DNA of 64,000 nt from Calothrix parasitica NIES-267 (GTDB lineage: Bacteria; Cyanobacteriota; Cyanobacteriia; Cyanobacteriales; Nostocaceae): the NCBI RefSeq assembly GCF_002368095.1, contig NZ_AP018227.1:1449999-1513998 (forward strand), written 5' to 3'. Both the position numbers and the translations under genes were made by a program. The notes beneath the pieces were generated by a model. That model did no database searches, was not told where the DNA came from, and worked only from the letters and a program-made list of their open reading frames with translations. Below are positions 34,684-43,623 of this stretch, piece by piece. Every line of letters begins with the position of its first letter. The stretch's first letter is position 1.

Positions 34684-34717
34684 GCAAGTAGAATCTTCAT
34701 GAAGTTTGTATAAAGAG
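34684..34717 (-). promoter_or_regulatory. 11-bp direct-repeat block upstream of the array remnant
   Basis: On the minus strand: CTCTTTATACAAA, CTTCATGAAGAT, TCTACTTGCATT. Same order as before intact array genes, so the dead gene keeps its promoter. Confidence 0.4.
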
Positions 34718-34853
34718 AAATTACTTGTCAGTATATTTGGCGTTGATTCTATTGAAAAAGATAAATATTAATATTGGGTATTGGGAAATTGGTAATTAGT
34801 AATTAATAATTGTTATGCACATTTGCATCCGAATTAGTGTAAGATAATTGGCT

Positions 34854-34868
34854 GTGCAAAATTTGCAC
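34854..34868. promoter_or_regulatory. GTGCAAAATTTGCAC palindrome
   Basis: A perfect palindrome lying upstream of the array remnant's promoter block and 46 bp from the 3' end of the MFS gene. Third copy of the element at 11721 and 29625. Confidence 0.4.
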
Positions 34869-34914
34869 AATAAATAAGAAAGAAGATTAATTTAACCCCT
34901 TTAACCTTTGACCC

Positions 34915-36240
34915 TTAACCTTTATGATTGATTTCTTCTTTTACCTGCTCGTCGCAATCGGGTAAAAGCTTTTCAACATTACGCAAAGTGGGGACAAAGT
35001 AGCCGCCTATACCTACTAGCAATATCCAAATAGAAGCAATCGCGTATATTACGGTAATCCCAGCCCCGTTACTAGTGCCAAATATCGCACCGAAAATCGG
35101 AACTAAAGCACCTCCGGGCTGCATCGCTGGTTCAAATACTTTATCTGCTAAGGGACCGGCAATTAAAGGGGCTGTTAAAGAAATTACTATACCAATTGAT
35201 TGGTCGGCTGCTAAAACTCTTCCTTGTAATGATGACGGAACTTTGGCATACCAAATTGCATTACTTGAACTATAAAACAAAGGGGTATGCATTGTAGAAA
35301 GAAACATTGATGACATCCACAGCCAGGGTATTTGCGTAAAAGCAAGGAAACTTCTAAAGAAGCCAGCACCAATAAAACCGATTAGCATACCGTGAATTTT
35401 ACGTTTGAAACCACCCCAAGTACTTAGCAATAATGCTCCGATAACACCTCCTAAACCAGCAGCGGTTGTTACGCTACCTAAAATTTGGGAATTACCGTTT
35501 GTTCGCGCCAAAATTAAAGGATTGTACAAGACTTTAGCTATATCATTGGGGAGAGCGAATAAAGTAAACGCAATTACCATCATTAATAAAGGTGGTTTAG
35601 CAAAGATATAGCGGAAACCAAAAGTTAACTTTTGCCAAATATTTTCTTGAATGGGATTTTCACTATCCGATGCTTCGGCTGTTGGTTGGGGAATATGGGA
35701 AATTAATAAAGTTATCAAACCCACAAAAAAGGTGGCAATATCGACAGCGATGATTCCACCCAAGCCAATTATAGGGTAAAGGCCGCCAGCTAAAGCCGGA
35801 GAAAGAATTGCTGAAGCATAGTTGACAGCAGAACTCATACTACCGGCACGAGTATACTGTTCTTTGGGTACCATCAAAGGAATAGAAGCAGAATAAGCCA
35901 AAGTTTGGATTTGTCCAAAACCGCCATAAATTGCTACTACACAATAAAGATGCCAAACCTCTAATCTATCGGTGAAGTGTAATAAACCGATGGTAAGAGT
36001 GCATAAAAAAGCCACAATATCGCCAAGCAGCATTAACTGTTTGCGGTTAAAGCGGTCTACAATTATTCCAGAAAATGGAGTTATCAGCAGTCGCGGTAAT
36101 TGAACAAAGAAACTGACCAAAGTTAAAGCAGTTGCCGAACCAGTAACTTGCCAAACCCAGATTGACAGTGCAAATACGGTCATATAGCTGCCGATGCTAG
36201 ATACTATTTGACCGAGCCAGATGATGATGAAGGTACGCAT
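34915..36240 (-). CDS. MFS transporter of the EntS/MFS_3 type
   Basis: About 441 residues with roughly twelve membrane helices, beginning MRTFIIIWLGQIVSSIGSYM, the usual start of EntS-like exporters. The loop GIIVDRFNRKQLMLLGD is the conserved MFS cytoplasmic motif A. Family members export siderophores, macrolides or other small molecules by proton antiport. The reading frame opens 22 codons earlier at 36306, but those codons (SPSPLYPLSPLYP) come from a GGGGGAGAGG-type repeat, so I place the start at 36240. It lies 3' of the TonB-receptor gene on the same strand, separated by about 120 bp of repeats, and opposite the PKS operon. It could export the PKS product (inference). Confidence 0.85.
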   Translation of the reverse strand: MRTFIIIWLGQIVSSIGSYMTVFALSIWVWQVTGSATALTLVSFFVQLPRLLITPFSGIIVDRFNRKQLMLLGDIVAFLCTLTIGLLHFTDRLEVWHLYCVVAIYGGFGQIQTLAYSASIPLMVPKEQYTRAGSMSSAVNYASAILSPALAGGLYPIIGLGGIIAVDIATFFVGLITLLISHIPQPTAEASDSENPIQENIWQKLTFGFRYIFAKPPLLMMVIAFTLFALPNDIAKVLYNPLILARTNGNSQILGSVTTAAGLGGVIGALLLSTWGGFKRKIHGMLIGFIGAGFFRSFLAFTQIPWLWMSSMFLSTMHTPLFYSSSNAIWYAKVPSSLQGRVLAADQSIGIVISLTAPLIAGPLADKVFEPAMQPGGALVPIFGAIFGTSNGAGITVIYAIASIWILLVGIGGYFVPTLRNVEKLLPDCDEQVKEEINHKG

Positions 36241-36362
36241 TTTCGGGTAGAGGGGGGAGAGGGGGTAGAGGGGAGAGGGGGAGAATTTTAACTCCTCACT
36301 CCTCACTCCTAACTATTTATTACCAATTACCAATTACCAATTACCAATCCAAAATCCAAAAT

Positions 36363-38990
36363 CTAAAATTCAACTGACACTTTTCCAAAAACGGTGAAAG
36401 GAGCGCCGGGAATGACGCGCAGGTCGTTTCGGGCACCTTGATAATAGTTTACGTCAAATAAATTTTGGAAGTTTAATGATGCAGATAAGTTTCTACGTCT
36501 GTAAAATAAGGAGGCATCTGTTCGCAGGTAGCTGGGTAAACTAAAGCTATTATTAAAATCTCCTTGACGTTCCCCGACGTAATATAGTCCTAAACCCAAT
36601 CCCCAACCTCGCAAGTTTCCGGATTTAATTTGATAGGTAGTCCACAAACTAGCGCCGTGTTTGGGAACGTTACGTAGGGAGTTGCCTTCGGGAAAGGTAT
36701 CATCTTCAGAAATTATGGCATCTGTGTAAGCGTAACTGGCTATAATGTTCCATTCTGGTGTAATTTCACCGGCTACGCTGACTTCTACTCCTTGACTGCG
36801 CTGTTTTCCTGTTTGCTGGGAGCCAAAACCACTGTTTGCTCCTTCTTCGATGACGTTTGTCCGCTCTAAATGGAATAGTGCGAGCGTTGTTGAAAGTTTA
36901 TTGTCTAGTAAATCGGCTTTGACACCTATTTCATACTGCGTACCTTTTTCTGGTATAAATGGGTCGCCAGTAATAAGTTCATCTTGCTCGTTAAGAAAAG
37001 TTTCTCGTCCAATCACGGGTTTAAATGACCGGGTATAGCTACCATAAAAGGATACGTTTTCGGCTGGCTTATAAACAATACCCGCACGAGGACTAAAAGC
37101 TTCATCTGTACGGTCAAAACTTTGCCTTAAGTCTAAACGGTCTTCGTAAGTTTGGTCGGCTACATCAAAACGTCCACCTAATACTACAATCCATTGCTTT
37201 GATAATGAAATTTGGTCTTGGAGATAAAAGCCGATGGAATTTGTTTCTGTTCTGACATCTTCAAGAGGAATTGGAAAATCGTTGAGGCTTTCGGGTGAAT
37301 ATTCGGGATTAAAAATATCAATCGGACCAATTCCTTTGAAAGTAAGCGCGTCTTCAAATGTATCTCGCGATATTTCTACACCAAAAAGCAGTTCGTGTTT
37401 TATATCGCCAGTGGCAAATTTACCACTTACACTGGTGTTGAGATTCAAGCTGCTTAATTCATTGGGATTTTCTAGGACAATCCGGTCTAAAGTGCGATTA
37501 TCACCTCTGAGTCCCCTGGGAAAAACAAAAGTACTTGTTGGCACATCTGCTGTAGAAATCAACAGTTCGTTGGCAAATTTCAAGTTATCGTTAAATTCAT
37601 GTTTGAATCGATAACCCCAACGAGTTACTCTACTTTCACTTTCTGAAAGTGATGGTTCTCCTAAATTGGCACTCGAATCAATTTCACCTTCGGGATTATC
37701 TACTACTGTTCCCAAGGCTGGTACTTCTGGAGCACCTCCAGTAGTGTTGTATGTCAGATGTTCTAATTCTGCGATTAATTGGGTTCGGTCAGAATTAATT
37801 AATTTGACTACGGGAGATACAAAAAATGTCCGTCTTTCTTCAAAGTCTCTAAAACTATCTGACCATTGATAAGAACTTGTCAAACGATATGCAGGAGAAT
37901 CAGTTCTACTGCCTAAAGGTCCGGTAATATCAATTGACGGACGATACAAACCGAATTGTCCAACCTGAAAATCAAATTTATATGAAGGGTCATTTAATGG
38001 TACTTTTGTAATCACATTTACTGTACCACCCAAGTCACCTTGTCCAAATAATACTGAAGCAGGTCCTTTGAGAATTTCAAATCGTTCTACGTTGGTTACT
38101 TCTGAAAGAGTTCCTAAAGTAGTATCTCGCAATCCATTTCTGAGAGTGTTTTCACTTTCAAATCCGCGAATTACAGGAGTGAGGGCTGGAGTATCTGAAG
38201 CGACACGTCCTGTAGTTACTCCCGCGCTGTTGCGTAGCGCATCTCCCAAGCTTGTAACTCCCTGTTCGTCAAGTACTTGTTCGGGAACGGCTTGAATTGA
38301 CTGGGGTACGTTAATAACTGGAGTATCAGTTCTGGTTCCTACAGAAGATTCTATAATCCGATATCTTGTGGGAGCGCTACCCGTAACTACGAGTTCAATT
38401 ACGTCATCTTCTGTTGACTGGGTTGGCTGTTGGTTTGTTTGAGTCTCTTGTTCTTGAGGTGTTGTAGGTTGTGATTGTTGAGGTGTGGTTTGAGCATTCG
38501 TACCTTCAACGGTTGAAATTCCCAGAATAAATTCCTGTCCTTGGGTTCTGGGTGCTGTTGCTTTTGGTGGCGCACCTTGTCCTGTAATCTCCACGCGAAT
38601 AACGTTACCATCAATATTAGTTACTTTAACTAGTGCAATTCCTTGGAGAGGATTAACTAATTCAAATTGATTACCTTTAGGTAATTCCAATACTGCATTG
38701 GGAATATCGGTAACAATTGCATTCCCGACAGTAGTTATTTTTGCGGGTTTAAGCAACTTTGGATTTGGGGTTTTGAGAACTACTTCTAAACCCGCATCTG
38801 TCTCGTAAAGTTCTACAGCAGTAACTTTAATCGGACTATTTGTAGGGGAGGTCGATTGGGAAACCAAGGAAGAATCAAAAATCTTTGAATCGGTTGTTTC
38901 TGCTTTTTCCTTTGCCCATGCAGGAGCAACAGCAATTATACTAACCGCGCTTATAAGCCATATATTGATAAGAAATAACCGCTGCTTCAT
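36363..38990 (-). CDS. TonB-dependent siderophore-type receptor with N-terminal AMIN domain
   Basis: About 875 residues from the start chosen at 38990. A signal peptide (MKQRLFLINIWLISAVSIIA, then VAPAWA) follows that Met, which is why I prefer it to 39014. Next come an AMIN domain (about 110 residues, VTAVELYETDAGLEVVLKTP), a Gln/Thr/Pro-rich linker, a TonB-box-like EDDVIELVVTGS, a plug domain (VPQSIQAVPEQVLDEQG ... GPASVLFGQGDLGGTVNVIT) and a 22-strand-type barrel ending with a C-terminal Phe (FGKVSVEF). AMIN-TonB receptors are the usual outer-membrane ferric-siderophore receptors of cyanobacteria. Divergent from the PKS operon across 634 bp that include a Fur-like box. It likely imports a ferric siderophore; the ligand is not predictable here. 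Confidence 0.92.
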   Translation of the reverse strand: MKQRLFLINIWLISAVSIIAVAPAWAKEKAETTDSKIFDSSLVSQSTSPTNSPIKVTAVELYETDAGLEVVLKTPNPKLLKPAKITTVGNAIVTDIPNAVLELPKGNQFELVNPLQGIALVKVTNIDGNVIRVEITGQGAPPKATAPRTQGQEFILGISTVEGTNAQTTPQQSQPTTPQEQETQTNQQPTQSTEDDVIELVVTGSAPTRYRIIESSVGTRTDTPVINVPQSIQAVPEQVLDEQGVTSLGDALRNSAGVTTGRVASDTPALTPVIRGFESENTLRNGLRDTTLGTLSEVTNVERFEILKGPASVLFGQGDLGGTVNVITKVPLNDPSYKFDFQVGQFGLYRPSIDITGPLGSRTDSPAYRLTSSYQWSDSFRDFEERRTFFVSPVVKLINSDRTQLIAELEHLTYNTTGGAPEVPALGTVVDNPEGEIDSSANLGEPSLSESESRVTRWGYRFKHEFNDNLKFANELLISTADVPTSTFVFPRGLRGDNRTLDRIVLENPNELSSLNLNTSVSGKFATGDIKHELLFGVEISRDTFEDALTFKGIGPIDIFNPEYSPESLNDFPIPLEDVRTETNSIGFYLQDQISLSKQWIVVLGGRFDVADQTYEDRLDLRQSFDRTDEAFSPRAGIVYKPAENVSFYGSYTRSFKPVIGRETFLNEQDELITGDPFIPEKGTQYEIGVKADLLDNKLSTTLALFHLERTNVIEEGANSGFGSQQTGKQRSQGVEVSVAGEITPEWNIIASYAYTDAIISEDDTFPEGNSLRNVPKHGASLWTTYQIKSGNLRGWGLGLGLYYVGERQGDFNNSFSLPSYLRTDASLFYRRRNLSASLNFQNLFDVNYYQGARNDLRVIPGAPFTVFGKVSVEF

Positions 38991-39191
38991 TGCAATATCC
39001 TCAAAACTTAACATTTACTCTACAAATTTTTGGTTAATCAACTCCAGACCATAAGATGCACGAAAATCAAAATCATACAATTAATTTAGTAAAACTATTT
39101 ACTGGTATCGGCTCATTTTAGTTAACCTTGCACCCTCAGATAGATTAAATATTATCTGTTTTTAATACTTGAGTTATAAATTTCCTTTCTC

Positions 39192-39207
39192 AAGCATGCT
39201 TGAGAGC
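39192..39207. repeat. Perfect 16-bp palindrome in the divergent promoter region
   Basis: CTCAAGCATGCTTGAG is self-complementary. It sits in the middle of the divergent intergenic region and might be an operator; no regulator is assigned. Confidence 0.45.
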
Positions 39208-39576
39208 AGCTTCATTTTTGTTACACCATGTTAATTACTAAGGTTTTATTCTCTCTTGCGGGAGGAAACTTAACAATTTTGTTGAAAATCGCTTCAAAAA
39301 CTATTATCACAATAGTTGCATAAAAAGGTACTTAGCAGATATATTTAGTTATACTAAACTAAGAATTGTTTAAGTCATTGTCAAAAAAGTATTATTTGGT
39401 TCTTGATTAGAGTTTATTTGTTCGTTACAAATACTTATACGTTTATTATTTAATTATCTTTTTTATGGAAGCAAACAATAAATTGAAAAGCCCATAACAA
39501 GTATCCTTGTATAATCGCTGACTTATTCTCACAAGTAAAGAACTGTACTATAGCTATTGAACTCAAAACCATAATA

Positions 39577-39603
39577 ATTTATTGAGAATTATTTTTATTA
39601 ATT
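39577..39603. promoter_or_regulatory. Fur-like box of the FAAL-PKS operon
   Basis: The site TATTGAGAATTATTTTTATT lies about 25-45 bp before the ATG of the FAAL gene and closely resembles the iron boxes described for cyanobacterial FurA targets. Repression by iron-loaded Fur is inferred. Confidence 0.55.
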
Positions 39604-39624
39604 AAGATTTAAAGCGCTGCACCT

Positions 39625-42600
39625 ATGTCTACAGATTTCCCGACATTTTCTACAATTGTTGATTTGATGCAGTACCGCTCGAATCATCAACCCGAACAAC
39701 AAGGTTATATTTTTCTCGCAGATGGTGAAAGCCAGGAAAATTCCCTTAGTTACAAAGAATTAGATGTAAAAGCGCGATTAATTGCGGCTCATCTCCAAAG
39801 TTTGAATATGATAGGGGAGCGAGCGTTGTTACTATATCCGCCAGGGTTAGAATTTATTGCAGCTTTTTTGGGATGTTTGTATGCAGGTGTTATTGCAGTT
39901 CCTGCTTATCCACCAAGGAAAGGACAGAGCTTGCTTAGGGTGAAATCAATTGGGTCAGATTCTCAAGCAGCGGTTGTGTTGACGACTCAATCTTTAGTCG
40001 GTTTTATTAAATCACAACAAACAGCAAATTTACCAAATGTAAAATATGTCATCGCCACTGACAGCTTACTTCAAGATTTAGCTTATTATTGGCAAAAGCC
40101 CGCAATCAATTCTGAAAGTCTGGCTTTCTTGCAATATACCTCTGGTTCAACGGGAAATCCTAAAGGTGTGATGGTGAGTCACGCTAACTTGCTGCATAAC
40201 GAACAAATCATCAAGCAAGGATTTGGACATAGCGGGGATACTACTGTTGTTGGCTGGTTGCCTTTTTATCATGATATGGGACTGATAGGGAATGTATTGC
40301 AACCACTGTATTTAGGTATTTGCTCGATTTTAATGCCACCTGTAACCTTTCTTCAGAAGCCTATTCGTTGGTTAAAAGCAATTTCTGATTATAAAGCAAC
40401 TACTAGCGGCGCTCCCAATTTTGCTTACGAGATGTGTTTGCAAAAAATTACATCAGAGCAGCGAGCAAATTTAGATTTAAGTTCTTGGGAAGTGGCTTTT
40501 TGTGGTGCGGAAACAATTCGCGTTGAGACTTTGGAGAGATTTGCCGAAGCATTTGCAGAATGTGGATTTCGTAAGGAAGCATTTTACCCTTGTTATGGTT
40601 TAGCGGAAGCAACATTATTTGTTACTGGTGGTGAAAAAACAGCACTACCTAAAGTTATTCATGTTGACACACAAGCTTTAGCTCAAAATCGGATTGAAGT
40701 TAAGGAAGATTTATCGGAAACTGCTGCAATAGTTAGTTGTGGTAGGGTTATAGCGCAAGAGGTTGCCATAGTTAACCCAGATGATTTGTTACCCTGTGAT
40801 GAAAATGAAGTTGGAGAAGTTTGGGTAACGGGGGAAAGTATTGCTCAAGGTTATTGGGGAAAGGTTGAAGAAACAGCAGAAATTTTTAAGGCGAAAATTG
40901 CAGGTGTTGAGGAAAAATCTTATTTAAGAACTGGGGATTTAGGATTTTTACAAGAAGGGGAATTATATATAACTGGAAGAATCAAAGATACGATTATTAT
41001 TCGAGGTTTAAATTATTATCCGCAAGATATTGAGTTAACGGTTGAACAAAGTCATCCTAGTTTACAGTTCGGATATGGAGCGGCTTTTGGTGTGGAAATT
41101 GCTGGAAAAGCGAAAGAAGAAGGGTTAGTGATAGTTCAGGAAGTGAAGCGGGAAGGTTGGCGGACTGTTGATGTTGATAGTGTAATTGAGTCAATTCGGG
41201 CAGCGGTTTCAAAGCAGCATCAGCTACAAGTTTATGCCGTGCTTTTACTGAAACCGGGAAGTATTCCGAAGACGACTAGCGGTAAAGTTCAAAGGTATGC
41301 TTGTCGTGCGGGTTTTGAGAATGGTGGTTTGAATGCGATTGGGGAATGGCGTTTTGAGGAGAGAGGGGGAGAGGGAGATGGTGAGTCTACTCGCGTGGGT
41401 CGTCTCCCGACCTTGAGCGAAGTGGCAAACCCGAAGGGGGAGATGGGGAGATGGGGAGATGGGGAGAATCAAAAATCTAGAATTTCTGCTTCGGAGTTAA
41501 TTGTTTGGTTGAGGGAGTATGCGGGTAATTATATTAATTCGCGTTTGATTGATGAGCGTCGTTGTGTTCCTCCTCATATTGTGTTGGATTTTGGCAATCG
41601 GGGATTGTTGGGAATGCAGGTTCCTCGTGAATATGGTGGTTTGGGATTGGGGAATTATGACACGATGCGGGTGTTGCAACAGTTGGGAGCGATTGACACT
41701 ACTTTATCGCTGTTTGTTGGATTAAATAATATTTTGGGAATTCGTCCGATTTTGCGGTACGGTAGCAAGGCTTTGCAGGATGAGTTATTGCCTATTTTGG
41801 CGACGGGAAGGGAGTTAGCAGCTTTTGCGATTACTGAACCCGGTGCTGGTTCTAATCCTCAAGGGATAACTTCTCAAGCTATTCCTGATGGTGATGGTTG
41901 GAGGTTAAGCGGTACGAAAATTTGGAGCGGATCTGCTGCTTGGGCTGGTGTCACTAATGTATTTGTACAGCATCAGAATCCAGATGGAACCTGGCAGGGT
42001 ATTAGTGGGTTTGCGGTACGAAAAGGTACCGGGATGCGTCAGGGTAAAGAGGCTTTGACAATGGGAATGCGGGGAATGGTGCAAAATACTATTTACCTTA
42101 ATGATGTGACCGTGGGTGGAGAACAGATGTTGGGTCAGCCAGGTGCTGGAATGCATGTAGCACAAGACGCGATGATGTATGGAAGATTGGCGATCGCCGC
42201 AGCTAGTGTGGGAGGAATGAAGCGCTGCACTCAGTTAATATTGCGTTATAGTTCTCGCCGTTCTGTTTCTACAGGTAAATTATTAGAGAATCCTTTTGTA
42301 CTTAAGCGGTTAAGTGAAATTACTGCCGCTATAACTGCTACGGAAAATTTAGTTTCTCAAGTTGCTCGACGATTGGATGCAGGAGAAATTATTCCCACAG
42401 AAATATACACGGCTTGTAAGACTACTGCTCCTGAATTTTATTGGCAAGCTGCCGATAGCTTGGTGCAAGTATTAGGTGGACGCGGTTATATTGAATCGAA
42501 TATAGCACCGCAGATTTTACGAGATGCCAGAATTTTACGTATTTTTGAAGGACCTACAGAGACATTGAATATGTTTTTAGGTTCGCGGGCAATACATGAA

Positions 42601-43623
42601 AGCGAAAGTTTGACAAGTTTTATTAGTGAAAGTTTTCAAGCTCCGGAAATAGCTGAGAAATTGCAATTAGCAGCTATTGCGATTAATAAAAGAACCTCAG
42701 AAACCTCACCCCATCCCTCTCCTTATCAAGGAGAGGGGGAAACCTCACCTCAAAGTAACGGACAATCCTCGACCTACCAAGGAGAGGGGACGGGGAGCCA
42801 CTGCGTTGCGGAGGTTCCCTCCGTTGTAGCAAGTGGCGTGGTGAGGTCAACTCGTTGGGCTGCTATACTTACGGGTGAAATCACAACTTTTGCGATTCTT
42901 TGGGGTGCTTTACATCAAACCCAAATAGATTCACCTTCGGAGTTAATTTCTCGCGCTATTGAATGGGTACAATTTAATTTTGAAGAGAAACTCAAACAAG
43001 CTCTATTAAATTCCCAACCTCAAGTTTTATCTTCCGAAGAAAATGCCGAATTAATATCTAGTTACATTAATAGTATCGGCGATATTGAACAAACCCTACC
43101 GGGAGAAGATTGGGAATTAGACGAATTTTTACGTCAAGAAGAAAGAAATAAGAAGGAAGAAGAAATATTTTCTCCCCATCCCCCCATCTCCCCCTCTCCC
43201 ACTCCCCCCATCTCCCCCTCCCCCACTCCCCCCCTCTCTTCTAACACCGCTTCCTCAATCCAAAACTGGCTAATCAACTGGTTGAGTCAAAAATTAAAAA
43301 TATCTCAAAACAGTATAGATATAAATAAATCTTTTGCTGACTATGGGATTGATTCTGTAATAGCTGTAGAGTTAGCTCAGGATTTACAAGAATGGTTGAA
43401 TTATCCCCATGCTATTGAAGCCACAATCGCTTGGAATTTTCCTACAATTGAATCATTGAGTAATTATCTTGCTCAAATAATACAAGAAATTCCCAAAGAG
43501 AATAAACCCGAGGTCGAACTCCCAACAGAAGATTCATCTGAATTAGAGTCAATGTCCGATGTGGAATTAGCGCAGTTACTCGCAGCAGAAATTAGTGCAG
43601 TTAAAGGGAGGGGAAGCGAATGA
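39625..43623 (+). CDS. FAAL - acyl-CoA dehydrogenase - ACP fusion (loading protein)
   Basis: 1332 residues. Residues 1-580 are a fatty acyl-AMP ligase: LAFLQYTSGSTGNPKGVMVS, GWLPFYHDMGLIG, and LRTGDLGFLQEGELYITGR. Residues about 620-1030 are an acyl-CoA dehydrogenase-like domain: FAITEPGAGSNPQGI, LSGTKIWSG, and RIFEGPTETLN with the Glu expected as catalytic base. The C-terminal ACP (about 1215-1290) carries Ser1244 in DYGIDSV for phosphopantetheine. Probably a free fatty acid is adenylated, loaded on the ACP and alpha,beta-dehydrogenated (inference). Linkers contain translated repeats: GGGGAGAT units between FAAL and ACAD, and a CCTCACC-type palindrome plus a Pro/Ser tract between ACAD and ACP. 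First gene of the operon, overlapping the next by 4 bp (ATGA). Confidence 0.9.
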   Translation: MSTDFPTFSTIVDLMQYRSNHQPEQQGYIFLADGESQENSLSYKELDVKARLIAAHLQSLNMIGERALLLYPPGLEFIAAFLGCLYAGVIAVPAYPPRKGQSLLRVKSIGSDSQAAVVLTTQSLVGFIKSQQTANLPNVKYVIATDSLLQDLAYYWQKPAINSESLAFLQYTSGSTGNPKGVMVSHANLLHNEQIIKQGFGHSGDTTVVGWLPFYHDMGLIGNVLQPLYLGICSILMPPVTFLQKPIRWLKAISDYKATTSGAPNFAYEMCLQKITSEQRANLDLSSWEVAFCGAETIRVETLERFAEAFAECGFRKEAFYPCYGLAEATLFVTGGEKTALPKVIHVDTQALAQNRIEVKEDLSETAAIVSCGRVIAQEVAIVNPDDLLPCDENEVGEVWVTGESIAQGYWGKVEETAEIFKAKIAGVEEKSYLRTGDLGFLQEGELYITGRIKDTIIIRGLNYYPQDIELTVEQSHPSLQFGYGAAFGVEIAGKAKEEGLVIVQEVKREGWRTVDVDSVIESIRAAVSKQHQLQVYAVLLLKPGSIPKTTSGKVQRYACRAGFENGGLNAIGEWRFEERGGEGDGESTRVGRLPTLSEVANPKGEMGRWGDGENQKSRISASELIVWLREYAGNYINSRLIDERRCVPPHIVLDFGNRGLLGMQVPREYGGLGLGNYDTMRVLQQLGAIDTTLSLFVGLNNILGIRPILRYGSKALQDELLPILATGRELAAFAITEPGAGSNPQGITSQAIPDGDGWRLSGTKIWSGSAAWAGVTNVFVQHQNPDGTWQGISGFAVRKGTGMRQGKEALTMGMRGMVQNTIYLNDVTVGGEQMLGQPGAGMHVAQDAMMYGRLAIAAASVGGMKRCTQLILRYSSRRSVSTGKLLENPFVLKRLSEITAAITATENLVSQVARRLDAGEIIPTEIYTACKTTAPEFYWQAADSLVQVLGGRGYIESNIAPQILRDARILRIFEGPTETLNMFLGSRAIHESESLTSFISESFQAPEIAEKLQLAAIAINKRTSETSPHPSPYQGEGETSPQSNGQSSTYQGEGTGSHCVAEVPSVVASGVVRSTRWAAILTGEITTFAILWGALHQTQIDSPSELISRAIEWVQFNFEEKLKQALLNSQPQVLSSEENAELISSYINSIGDIEQTLPGEDWELDEFLRQEERNKKEEEIFSPHPPISPSPTPPISPSPTPPLSSNTASSIQNWLINWLSQKLKISQNSIDINKSFADYGIDSVIAVELAQDLQEWLNYPHAIEATIAWNFPTIESLSNYLAQIIQEIPKENKPEVELPTEDSSELESMSDVELAQLLAAEISAVKGRGSE
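41350..41466 (+). repeat. Translated repeat linker between FAAL and ACAD
   Basis: GAGAGGGGGAGAGGGAGATG sequence, a CGTCTCCCGACCTTGAGCG segment and GGGGAGAT units (as at 1-78) encode a Gly/Glu-rich linker starting GGEGDGESTRVGRLP. The frame is kept throughout. Confidence 0.75.
42702..42847 (+). repeat. Translated palindromic repeat between ACAD and ACP
   Basis: A CCTCACCCCATCCCTCTCC-type cyanobacterial palindrome with its CCTTATCAAGGAGAGG core, followed by a second diverged copy, is read in frame as [16 protein letters not shown] and onward to GVVRSTR. A typical intergenic repeat located inside a gene. Confidence 0.8.

Larger units (their letters stand above)
34243..34914. other. Region upstream of the array remnant, no gene
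   Basis: About 670 bp without supported coding sequence. It holds the Fur-like palindrome, the 11-bp-repeat block and the TGCAAA palindrome, listed separately, and serves as the 3' flank of the MFS gene. Confidence 0.6.
38991..39624. other. Divergent promoter region between receptor gene and PKS operon
   Basis: 634 bp without coding sequence. A Fur-like box lies near the PKS end (39577-39603). I found no equally good match next to the receptor start. A short inverted pair, CTCAAGCATGCTTGAG, lies at 39192-39207. Confidence 0.6.

Noticed and set aside
36241-36306. Upstream 22 codons of the MFS gene
   Set aside because: They encode SPSPLYPLSPLYP from a G-rich intergenic repeat; the family's usual N-terminus begins at the internal Met.
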